A stretch of 12,815 bases of DNA from Kiritimatiellia bacterium. Lineage in GTDB: Bacteria; Verrucomicrobiota; Kiritimatiellia; RFP12; UBA1067. A program made the translations under genes and the position numbers. Of this stretch, positions 1-8,687 are shown piece by piece. Every line of letters starts with the position of its first letter. Position 1 is the first letter of the stretch. Location: the NCBI GenBank assembly GCA_017508315.1, contig JAFVZE010000302.1, positions 1 through 12,815 of the forward strand. The letters are read 5' to 3'. The notes under the pieces are model-generated. The model saw only the letters and a list, made by a program, of their open reading frames with translations. It was not told where the DNA came from and did no database searches.

Positions 1-29
1 ACCATAACAACACAAGGAGTTGAAAAACT

Positions 30-296
30 ATGGCAGGAAAGCTTGAAGATCGCGTCAAAGACATCATCGTCGAACAGCTCGGCGTAAATGCTGAACAGGT
101 TACCGCGGAAGCGTCGTTCATCGACGATCTCGGTGCCGACTCGCTCGACAGTGTTGAGCTCATTATGGCGTTCGAGGAAGAATTTGGTGCGGCAATCCCC
201 GAAGAGGATGCTGAAAAACTCACGACCGTCGGCAAGGTCGTTGATTACCTTAAGTCGAAGGGCTACGGCGACGACGGCGCCGCTCCCGCGCAGTAA
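30..296 (+). CDS. acpP: Acyl carrier protein
   Basis: An 88-residue acidic protein that carries growing fatty-acyl chains on a 4'-phosphopantetheine arm during cytoplasmic fatty-acid synthesis. The attachment motif GADSLDSVE is intact, with the modified serine at residue 38. The family's acidic helix II (ELIMAFEEEF) follows, then the end motif TVGKVVDYL. Typical ACPs have about 77-80 residues; the extra length is a short C-terminal tail (YGDDGAAPAQ) that looks disordered. The ATG at 30 is preceded by AAGGAG at 14-19 with a 10-nt spacer, so the start is well supported. A strong terminator follows directly, so the gene is probably the last of a fatty-acid cluster lying upstream of the window. 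The usual downstream partner fabF is absent. The identification is secure. Confidence 0.97.
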   Translation: MAGKLEDRVKDIIVEQLGVNAEQVTAEASFIDDLGADSLDSVELIMAFEEEFGAAIPEEDAEKLTTVGKVVDYLKSKGYGDDGAAPAQ

Positions 297-318
297 TTCG
301 CGTAGACGGCAGAAACAG

Positions 319-365
319 ACAAGGAGCGGACATCCGGAGTCGGATTTTCGCTCCTTGTTGTTTTG
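319..365 (+). terminator. Intrinsic terminator downstream of acpP
   Basis: An outer 10-bp stem pairs ACAAGGAGCG (319-328) with CGCTCCTTGT (349-358). Inside it, ATCCG (332-336) pairs with CGGAT (341-345) around a GAGT tetraloop. A T-rich tail, TTGTTTT, follows. The two-tier stem plus U-run is a good Rho-independent terminator. It separates acpP from ruvA, which starts only about 20 nt later, so ruvA needs read-through or a promoter not recognised here. Confidence 0.85.
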
Positions 366-386
366 AACGAGTGCTATTTCGGAAAT

Positions 387-983
387 ATGATAGCTTATAT
401 TCGAGGAATTCTTGCCGAAAAGGAGCCGACACGCGTTATTATCGAGGCTGCCGGGGTCGGGTACGAGCTTCTGATTCCGCTTTCGACGTACGAGCGTCTG
501 CCGCGCGAAGGGGAAGAAGTTAAACTTCCGGCCTATCACTGCGTCCGCGAAGATGATGAAATCCTCTTCGGATTCTCGTCGGCGGAGGAACGCGATCTTT
601 TCACCAAATTGACCGCGGTGAGCGGCGTCGGGCCGAAGATTGCCCTGGCCATCCTTTCCGGCGGTTCGGTCGGTGAACTCTCGCTGGCGATCGCCGGTGG
701 CAACGCCAAGCGCATTTCATCGGTCAAAGGCGTGGGCAAGAAGACCGCCGAGAAGATATGCATCGAGCTCAAGGACAAGGTGAACGCCATCGAGGCGCTC
801 GCCGCGACGGACCGCAAGGGCGCTTCCGGTGCCGCTCCTGTGCTGCACGATGCGATTCTCGCGCTTTCCGCGCTCGGTTTCAGCGAAGAGACGGCCAACA
901 GGATGGTTTCCGGAGTAGTCGCGAAGAATCCGGACGTGAAGGATGTCGAAACGATTATCCGGATGGCGCTTTCAGGCAGATGA
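387..983 (+). CDS. ruvA: Holliday junction branch-migration protein RuvA
   Basis: A 198-residue protein, the usual RuvA length. RuvA tetramers hold four-way DNA junctions and position the RuvB helicase during recombinational repair. The N-terminal OB-fold starts MIAYIRGILAEKEP and contains the family's GVGYEL turn (about residues 23-28). Two helix-hairpin-helix motifs follow: SGVGPKIALAIL (about 79-90) and KGVGKKTAEKI (about 114-124). A Gly/Ala-rich linker (about 144-152) leads to the C-terminal RuvB-binding helical domain (about 153-198). I chose ATG 387 because homologues begin MI-x-x-I/L-RG; a TTG at 363 would add eight unrelated residues. No strong ribosome-binding site is visible before 387. 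ruvB and ruvC are not adjacent; a secreted hydrolase starts 22 nt downstream instead. Confidence 0.95.
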   Translation: MIAYIRGILAEKEPTRVIIEAAGVGYELLIPLSTYERLPREGEEVKLPAYHCVREDDEILFGFSSAEERDLFTKLTAVSGVGPKIALAILSGGSVGELSLAIAGGNAKRISSVKGVGKKTAEKICIELKDKVNAIEALAATDRKGASGAAPVLHDAILALSALGFSEETANRMVSGVVAKNPDVKDVETIIRMALSGR

Positions 984-1005
984 TCAGAAAAAAGGAGAGA
1001 AAAAA

Positions 1006-1968
1006 ATGAAGAAAACGATATTAACCGCCGTCGCGTTCGCATGCGCCGCGGCGTTTGCCGGCGAGCGTCAGGCGCTTTGGCCGTCGGTGGAGAAAATTCC
1101 TGATTTCCAGGAGCATCAGATCGGTGCGATGACGGATGAATCCGGCGCGGCGGGATTTGTCGCCGCCGAGCATCGCATGCCGTATCTCGAATGGTTCGAA
1201 CCTCCCGCAAATCCCAACGGCGCATGCATGATTCTCGTTTCCGGCGGAAGCTACCGGAGCTGCTGCGACGTGAATCTCGTCAAGAACATCTGGCGCAGGC
1301 GTTTTTCCGAGCTCGGATATGTCTGCGTGAATCTCGTGTACCGCACGCCGCGCGCGGAGAACAGGCCATGCTACTGGAGCGCCTGGCAGGACGGACAGCG
1401 CGCGGTGAGGCTCGTGCGCGATGCCGCCGCGAAGCGCGGGTTCGATCCCGAGCGTATCGGCGTTATCGGCATGTCGGCCGGCGGCCACCTGACGACCATG
1501 TTGGCGACCAGCGCGCTCACCGCGTCCTATGCGAAGGTCGACGGGATCGACGACATCCCTTGCCATATCAATATCGCGGTCTGCGGCGCTCCGGCGTACA
1601 ATACGCAGACCGCCGCCGCCGGAATAGCCCGTCCCGAAGACGGCACGCTTCTGCTTGACGGCCTCAAGGTGAACGACTGCTTCGCGTTTGACGAAAAGAC
1701 GTGCCCGATCAGCTTCCACCACGGCGGAATCGATCCTTATACTCCGAACGGTTCGACGCTCTGCTACCGTGAACTCCGCAAGCGCAAAATCCCGGGCGAG
1801 CTCCATCTTTACGCCGATTGCTCCCACGGCGCGTTCGGGCTGGAACGGGCGGTCGAGTTCATGCGTCAGATGAATTCGACGGCAGGCTCGGCGAAGCGAC
1901 GGAACGCCGAATTTACACGGGAAAATACACGGAGAAAACCGAGCGCGTCGAGCTTTGGGGCGGTGTAA
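1006..1968 (+). CDS. Secreted alpha/beta-hydrolase, acetyl-esterase/BD-FAE-like, module 1; 3' end probably frameshifted
   Basis: A 320-codon frame preceded by AAAGGAG at 991-997. Residues 1-18 form a signal peptide (KK, a hydrophobic core, then AFA|GE), so the enzyme should be exported. An LWP strand, a Gly-rich oxyanion segment (VSGGSY, about 78-83), the nucleophile elbow GMSAG (Ser157), a probable Asp243 in HGGID and His274 in DCSHG make a complete catalytic triad. This layout fits the acetyl-xylan/feruloyl-esterase-like families (BD-FAE type) that remove acyl groups from polysaccharides. The exact substrate is unknown. The domain should end near residue 290 (VEFMRQ). The last 30 or so residues (STAGSAKRRN onward) look out of frame, with poor codon choice. 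The overlapping frame there reads like the linker into module 2. Confidence 0.82.
   Translation: MKKTILTAVAFACAAAFAGERQALWPSVEKIPDFQEHQIGAMTDESGAAGFVAAEHRMPYLEWFEPPANPNGACMILVSGGSYRSCCDVNLVKNIWRRRFSELGYVCVNLVYRTPRAENRPCYWSAWQDGQRAVRLVRDAAAKRGFDPERIGVIGMSAGGHLTTMLATSALTASYAKVDGIDDIPCHINIAVCGAPAYNTQTAAAGIARPEDGTLLLDGLKVNDCFAFDEKTCPISFHHGGIDPYTPNGSTLCYRELRKRKIPGELHLYADCSHGAFGLERAVEFMRQMNSTAGSAKRRNAEFTRENTRRKPSASSFGAV
1850..1968 (+). other. Probable frameshift zone joining the two esterase modules
   Basis: Module 1 is coherent in its frame to about 1872 (RAVEFMRQ, aligned with the C-terminal helix of module 2, RVWDFLSRK). From about 1863 the frame of module 2 is coherent (DEFDGRLGEATERRIYTG, then TERVELW). 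Joining them needs a -1 shift, which corresponds to loss of one base or gain of two near 1860-1880. I see no X-XXY-YYZ slippery heptamer in the right phase and no long homopolymer. Confidence 0.6.
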
Positions 1969-1970
1969 GG

Positions 1971-2744
1971 ATGCCGTTGCCTTTTCCCGCGCACACGAAC
2001 GCTCCGTATCTGACGTGGTATGTGCCCAAGAAGCTTTCGACCAAGGCGATCCAGATCGTGTTTCCGGGCGGGGGTTACAGCCGCTGCAACGTTACCGGCG
2101 AAGGACTGCCGGTCGCGGAATATTTCAACGCGAAAGGTATGACGGTCGTGATCGTCAACTACCGCACGCCGCGTCCGCCCAAGGGCAATCCCAAGCATCT
2201 GACGGCATGGGCCGATGCGCAGCGCGCCGTAAGGCTCGTGCGCGCGTCCGCGGCGCAGCGCGGTCTCGATCCCGGGAGAATCGGCGTGATGGGCTTCTCC
2301 GCCGGCGGACATCTTACGCTTATGGCCGCGCTCAGCTCGACATATCCGGCGTACAAAGATCGGCAGATCAACGATGCCGCCGAGAAAGTCTCCTGCAAGG
2401 TGCAGTGGGCCTGCCCGATCTATCCGGCGTATGCGCTTACCGACGGCGCCGATGTTCCGAATAAATTCGGCGGCAACGACGAAAAGTCCGAGCCGGTTGC
2501 GGAATTCCTCTTCGACATCAATACGCCGCCTATGTGTTTCGTGCACGGCGACGCCGATGGCTGGGCGGCGATGAACAGCGTCAAAATCTGGGAGCGCCTG
2601 CGGCGCATGGGCGTGCAAAGCGATCTGCATACGCTCGCGAAGCGAGGACACTGCTTCCAGTTCAAGGCCGCCGACGGAACCGGCAGCGCCACCTGGCTCG
2701 ACCGCGTCTGGGATTTCCTGAGCCGCAAAGGTTTCAACAAGTAA
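1971..2744 (+). CDS. Alpha/beta-hydrolase, acetyl-esterase/BD-FAE-like, module 2 (paralogue of module 1, probably its second domain)
   Basis: At least 257 residues, closely similar to module 1. Both share AWxDxQRAVRLVR, a DPxRIGVxGxSAGGHLT block and YRTPR. The catalytic set is complete: GFSAG with Ser110, Asp196 in HGDAD and His227 in KRGHC. The oxyanion strand is FPGGGY (31-36). ATG 1971 lies 2 nt after the stop of module 1, and GGGGCGG upstream could serve as a ribosome-binding site, so coupled reinitiation is possible. However, codons before 1971 in this frame (from about 1863) already read as good protein. They include TERVELWGG, matching the LWP strand near the start of module 1. That strand would be lost with the 1971 start, and no signal peptide exists. 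I favour one secreted two-domain esterase split by a frameshift. Function in either case: deacylation of a carbohydrate ester, substrate unknown. Confidence 0.78.
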   Translation: MPLPFPAHTNAPYLTWYVPKKLSTKAIQIVFPGGGYSRCNVTGEGLPVAEYFNAKGMTVVIVNYRTPRPPKGNPKHLTAWADAQRAVRLVRASAAQRGLDPGRIGVMGFSAGGHLTLMAALSSTYPAYKDRQINDAAEKVSCKVQWACPIYPAYALTDGADVPNKFGGNDEKSEPVAEFLFDINTPPMCFVHGDADGWAAMNSVKIWERLRRMGVQSDLHTLAKRGHCFQFKAADGTGSATWLDRVWDFLSRKGFNK

Positions 2745-2765
2745 ATGAAAAACGAGGAAAAACAA

Positions 2766-3989
2766 ATGAAAATGATGATTCTCGGAATCGCTTCCGCTGT
2801 CGTGCTGTCGGGACTCTCCGCGTCCGGCGCAGCCAAAGAGTCCGGCACCGCCTACGCCAAGGACGCGCTCATGCCTTATGTCGAAAGCGGCGAACTGCCT
2901 GGCGCGATCAGCGTGTTCTACAACAACGGCGTTCAGGAAACGGTATGCGTCGGCTATGCCGATGTCGCCGCCGGGCGCAAAATCACGATGGACGACGTCT
3001 ACATGCAGTGCTCCCAGACCAAGGGCTTCTGCGGCGTGACCGTGGCCAAGCTTGTCGAGGAAGGCAGGATCGCGCTTGACGATCCCGTTTCGAAATATCT
3101 CCCCGAGTTCAGGGAACTTTGGATTCTCCGGTCGAACACCAACGGCGTGAAGACGCTGGTGAAGGCCAAAAATCAGCTTACCGTGCGCATGTGCCTCAAC
3201 CATACCGGCGGTTTCCCGTTCGAGATCTGCGCCAAGCAGGGCTACGCGAAGGGCGGCGGCTGGTCGGGCGGCGCCCCGCTACGGCAGGCGGCGATGATTG
3301 CGGCCGCTTCCCCGATCCTCTTCGAGCCCGGAACCAGGGCGCAGTATTCCAACACCGGTATCGACATCGGAGCCGCGGTCGTGGAAGTCGTCACCGGCAT
3401 GAAGTGGGAGGATTATCTCAAAAAGACGGTGCTCGAGCCGCTGGGGATGAACTCCACGTCGTTCAAGCCCACGGACGAGCAGCTCAAGACCCAGGTCGAG
3501 ATGTACGACTGCGTCGCCGGGAAGAAAGCCAAATACCGCCTGCAGAACAATTGGCAGCAGCGTCCGTACAACGGCGAGCACGTGTTCGCTTCGGCCGGCG
3601 CGGGACTTTGGACGACGGCTGGCGACCAGCTCAAGTTCTACAAGATGCTCATGAATCTCGGTCTCGGCGAAAACGGAGCGCGCATTCTCAAGGAAGAGAC
3701 GGTAAAGTCGATTCTCGCCGTCTCCACCCGTCCCGCCGGTCTCGGCGGCTATTCGCTCGGACTGTCCGCTCCCGAAACCGACGGCGAGAACGCGTGGTTC
3801 GGCCACGGCGGCGCGTGGGGCACGAACTGTCAGGTCAACTACCACCGCAGACAGCTGAAACTCTGGGCGGTGCAGCTCAACGGATCTCCGCGTCCGTGGG
3901 ACAAGGCGCGCGCGGCGGCGGCGGAAAAGTTTTTCGCGGCGAAGATCGACAACTCCGGAACCGATGCCTACACCGGGCGCATGAAGTGA
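2766..3989 (+). CDS. Periplasmic serine hydrolase of the class C beta-lactamase / penicillin-binding-protein-like family
   Basis: A 407-residue exported protein. The N-terminus (MKMMILGIASAVVLSGLSASGAA) is a signal peptide. The serine beta-lactamase/DD-peptidase-like fold is marked by SQTK (nucleophile Ser83, Lys86), YSN (Tyr194, Asn196) and HGGAWG at 347-352 in place of KTG. The LNHTGG segment (144-149) is common in this superfamily. Many such proteins are esterases or peptidases rather than antibiotic-destroying enzymes, and the neighbouring esterases favour hydrolysis of a cell-wall or glycan-linked substrate. Resistance should not be assumed. I chose ATG 2766 because GAGGA (2754-2758) sits 7 nt before it and the signal peptide then starts cleanly. 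An earlier ATG at 2745 directly abuts the esterase stop and would add KNEEKQ. It is the last gene of the operon that terminates near 4060. Confidence 0.88.
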   Translation: MKMMILGIASAVVLSGLSASGAAKESGTAYAKDALMPYVESGELPGAISVFYNNGVQETVCVGYADVAAGRKITMDDVYMQCSQTKGFCGVTVAKLVEEGRIALDDPVSKYLPEFRELWILRSNTNGVKTLVKAKNQLTVRMCLNHTGGFPFEICAKQGYAKGGGWSGGAPLRQAAMIAAASPILFEPGTRAQYSNTGIDIGAAVVEVVTGMKWEDYLKKTVLEPLGMNSTSFKPTDEQLKTQVEMYDCVAGKKAKYRLQNNWQQRPYNGEHVFASAGAGLWTTAGDQLKFYKMLMNLGLGENGARILKEETVKSILAVSTRPAGLGGYSLGLSAPETDGENAWFGHGGAWGTNCQVNYHRRQLKLWAVQLNGSPRPWDKARAAAAEKFFAAKIDNSGTDAYTGRMK

Positions 3990-3998
3990 TTGCGCATC

Positions 3999-4021
3999 TC
4001 AGTCGTTGAGAAACGAACTGA
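3999..4021. repeat. Imperfect inverted repeat at the convergent gene ends
   Basis: TCAGTCGTT and AACGAACTGA form a stem with a one-base bulge around a GAGA loop. It overlaps the tilS stop codon and lies just past the stop of the convergent hydrolase. It has no T-run on the plus side, so it may protect a 3' end or be incidental; the real terminator candidate is at 4033-4063. Confidence 0.35.
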
Positions 4022-4652
4022 CTTTGAAAAGGTGCTCGACCAGTTTGCGGTCGAGCATTTTTTCGAGATAAGGGATTATTTCGTGGCGGACTTTGTTGCG
4101 TTCGATCGAGGTGTCGCCGTTGGAAGCGTCCTCGCGCCACTGTTCGCCGAATTTTCTCAGATAGTCCTTCAGCTCCCGGTCGCGGCAGCCGAGCAGGGGG
4201 CGGACGAAGCGGATGTCGCCCACCCGGGAAGTTTCGCGCATTCCGCAGAGCGAGGCGCGTTTGAGTTTCATGAGGAAGGTTTCGGCGACGTCGTCCATGT
4301 GGTGGCCGGTGGCGATCGCCTCGAGCCCGAGTTTCTTCGTGCATTCCGAGAAAAAGTCCAGCCGCACCCGTCTCGCCGCCATTTCCAGCGATTCGCCGCG
4401 TTTTTTCTCGACTTTGGCGTGAATCCCCCTGAACGGGACGCCGAGGCGTTTTGCGAGAGCGCGGACAAAGCGGTATTCGGCTTTCGATTCCCTGCGAAGA
4501 CCGTGGTCCACATGGAGAATGACGAAACGCCTGGCGGCATTGCGCTTTTTCCCGCCTTTGGTCATCAGGAACGCAAGCGCCACCGAATCCGAGCCGCCGC
4601 TGACGGCCAGCCCCACGCGTCCCGAAGGGAGTATTCTGTTGTTTATGCGCAT
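3999..4652 (-). CDS. tilS: tRNA(Ile)-lysidine synthase, short form
   Basis: A 217-residue ATP-pyrophosphatase (PP-loop) enzyme. TilS attaches lysine to C34 of tRNA-Ile (CAU), changing its decoding from AUG to AUA, and is normally essential. The PP-loop is SGGSDS (18-23). Further TilS landmarks are HVDHGLRRES (47-56), ATGHHMDDVAETFL (114-127), RPLLG (151-155), EDASN (174-178) and the tRNA-binding RNKVRHEIIPYL (185-196). The protein ends about 20 residues later and lacks the C-terminal substrate-binding domains of the 430-residue E. coli enzyme; even compact TilS proteins are usually longer. ATG 4652 is chosen because a TTG start at 4673 would lie upstream of the predicted -10 box. If that promoter is used the mRNA has almost no leader. 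Its 3' end overlaps the terminator of the convergent operon. Confidence 0.93.
   Translation of the reverse strand: MRINNRILPSGRVGLAVSGGSDSVALAFLMTKGGKKRNAARRFVILHVDHGLRRESKAEYRFVRALAKRLGVPFRGIHAKVEKKRGESLEMAARRVRLDFFSECTKKLGLEAIATGHHMDDVAETFLMKLKRASLCGMRETSRVGDIRFVRPLLGCRDRELKDYLRKFGEQWREDASNGDTSIERNKVRHEIIPYLEKMLDRKLVEHLFKVSSFLND
4033..4063 (+). terminator. Intrinsic terminator for the plus-strand operon, embedded antisense within tilS
   Basis: TGCTCGACC (4033-4041) and GGTCGAGCA (4049-4057) make a perfect 9-bp stem with a 7-nt loop. Six T residues (4058-4063) follow on the plus strand. It lies 44 nt past the stop of the serine hydrolase. The same bases on the minus strand encode about residues 197-207 of TilS (EKMLDRKLVEH). 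On the minus strand the stem is followed only by a four-T run after ACC, so termination should favour the plus direction. Confidence 0.82.
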
Positions 4653-4657
4653 TCCGC

Positions 4658-4672
4658 GGATAGTATACCACA
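4658..4672 (-). promoter_or_regulatory. Extended -10 promoter of tilS
   Basis: Reading the minus strand, TGTGGTATACTATCC contains an extended -10 (TGG-TATACT). No convincing -35 is seen 16-19 nt upstream. The predicted transcription start falls at about 4655-4652, at or within 3 nt of the tilS ATG. The element matches the one before the oxidoreductase gene at 14 of 15 positions. Confidence 0.6.
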
Positions 4673-4679
4673 ACGGAAA

Positions 4680-4714
4680 GGCCGTCTGCGGCCGATTCCC
4701 GCCCGAGGCGGGCG
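4680..4714. repeat. Two adjacent GC-rich inverted repeats in the divergent promoter region
   Basis: GGCCG-TCTG-CGGCC occupies 4680-4693 and CGCCCG-AGG-CGGGCG occupies 4700-4714. They lie between the two divergent -10 elements and overlap where a tilS -35 would be. They could be a regulator-binding site or insulating hairpins. No known operator is recognised. Confidence 0.45.
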
Positions 4715-4746
4715 AGGCTCAAATGTTCCGCCATCGGAGGTCAAAG

Positions 4747-4761
4747 TGTGGTATAATATCC
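4747..4761 (+). promoter_or_regulatory. Extended -10 promoter of the pyruvate:ferredoxin oxidoreductase gene
   Basis: TGTGGTATAATATCC includes a consensus TATAAT at 4752-4757 with an upstream TGG, an extended -10 that can work without a -35 box; none is evident. The start of transcription would be near 4764, giving a leader of about 47 nt with AAGG at 4805-4808 before ATG 4811. Confidence 0.75.
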
Positions 4762-4810
4762 AGACAACCGATTTAACTACGACTGCAACAACAGTGAAGG
4801 AAATAAGGAA

Positions 4811-8416
<3,606 letters not shown>

Positions 8417-8434
8417 CCAAGCGCGACTGCAGGT

Positions 8435-8474
8435 AAAAAAGAATCCGCGCCTTGAGTGGTGCGGATTCTTTTTT
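8435..8474 (+). terminator. Strong, possibly bidirectional terminator after the oxidoreductase gene
   Basis: GAATCCGC (8441-8448) pairs with GCGGATTC (8461-8468). The stem extends inward by GCC/GGT around a TTGAGT loop and outward by six A-T pairs (8435-8440 with 8469-8474). The flanking A6 and T6 tracts suit termination on either strand. It isolates the oxidoreductase from the glycan locus. Confidence 0.93.
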
Positions 8475-8588
8475 ATTGCCTTTATGGGGGTCTTGTCCCC
8501 AAAAGGTCCTTATTGCGCACTAATAGCGATAAAGTTGCAAAAAGTTAGGGGGGGGGGTAATTTGTTGCAAATATCTCAAGGCTTGGGC
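8475..8588. promoter_or_regulatory. A+T-richer intergenic region with repeats and a G10 tract
   Basis: No gene is seen in 8417-8687. Beyond the terminator the stretch holds a small GGGG/CCCC hairpin (8485-8501) and a TTATTGC...GCGATAA inverted repeat (8510-8516 with 8526-8532). It also has two copies of GTTGCAAA (8534-8541 and 8564-8571) exactly 30 bp apart, flanking a run of ten G (8548-8557). These lie just upstream of the likely promoter of the glycan operon and may be operator sites. Confidence 0.4.
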
Positions 8589-8618
8589 TTGACGGCAATC
8601 TCTCGTTTATGATATCCT
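8589..8618 (+). promoter_or_regulatory. Candidate promoter of the GH110 operon
   Basis: TATGATATCC (8608-8617) resembles the -10 elements at 4752 and 4667 (TATNNTATCC). A TTGACG at 8589-8594 is a good -35 hexamer, but it is only 13 nt from TATGAT; paired with TATCCT (8613-8618) the spacer is 18 nt. Either reading gives a start near 8620-8626 and a leader of about 65 nt. Confidence 0.5.
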
Positions 8619-8640
8619 ACAAGGCAACTGAAAGAAAGGT

Positions 8641-8664
8641 TGCTGTCCGCTCTATTGGATAGCA
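8641..8664 (+). other. Leader hairpin upstream of the GH110 gene
   Basis: TGCTGTCC (8641-8648) pairs with GGATAGCA (8657-8664), with one G-U pair and an 8-nt loop. It lies in the predicted 5' leader, 15 nt before the ribosome-binding site AAGG. It has no U-tract, so it is not a terminator. It might stabilise the mRNA or bind a regulator. Confidence 0.4.
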
Positions 8665-8687
8665 GTGGATAAATTCATAAGGTGGTT

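Noticed and set aside
1863..1968. Programmed -1 ribosomal frameshifting between the esterase modules
   Set aside because: No slippery heptamer is present in the correct phase and I found no convincing downstream stem; a mutation, assembly error or coupled start is simpler.
1866..3203. A 445-codon minus-strand open frame across esterase module 2 and the serine hydrolase
   Set aside because: The plus strand has clear family motifs and start signals throughout; this frame has low-complexity His/Arg-rich sequence and spans two real genes.
2766..3989. Calling the serine hydrolase an antibiotic-resistance beta-lactamase
   Set aside because: SxxK, YxN and an HGG box define a broad fold shared with esterases and peptidases; nothing here specifically supports beta-lactam hydrolysis.
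8475..8687. A riboswitch or small RNA gene in the intergenic region
   Set aside because: Only short hairpins are visible; no known riboswitch core or promoter-plus-terminator pair enclosing an RNA was found.
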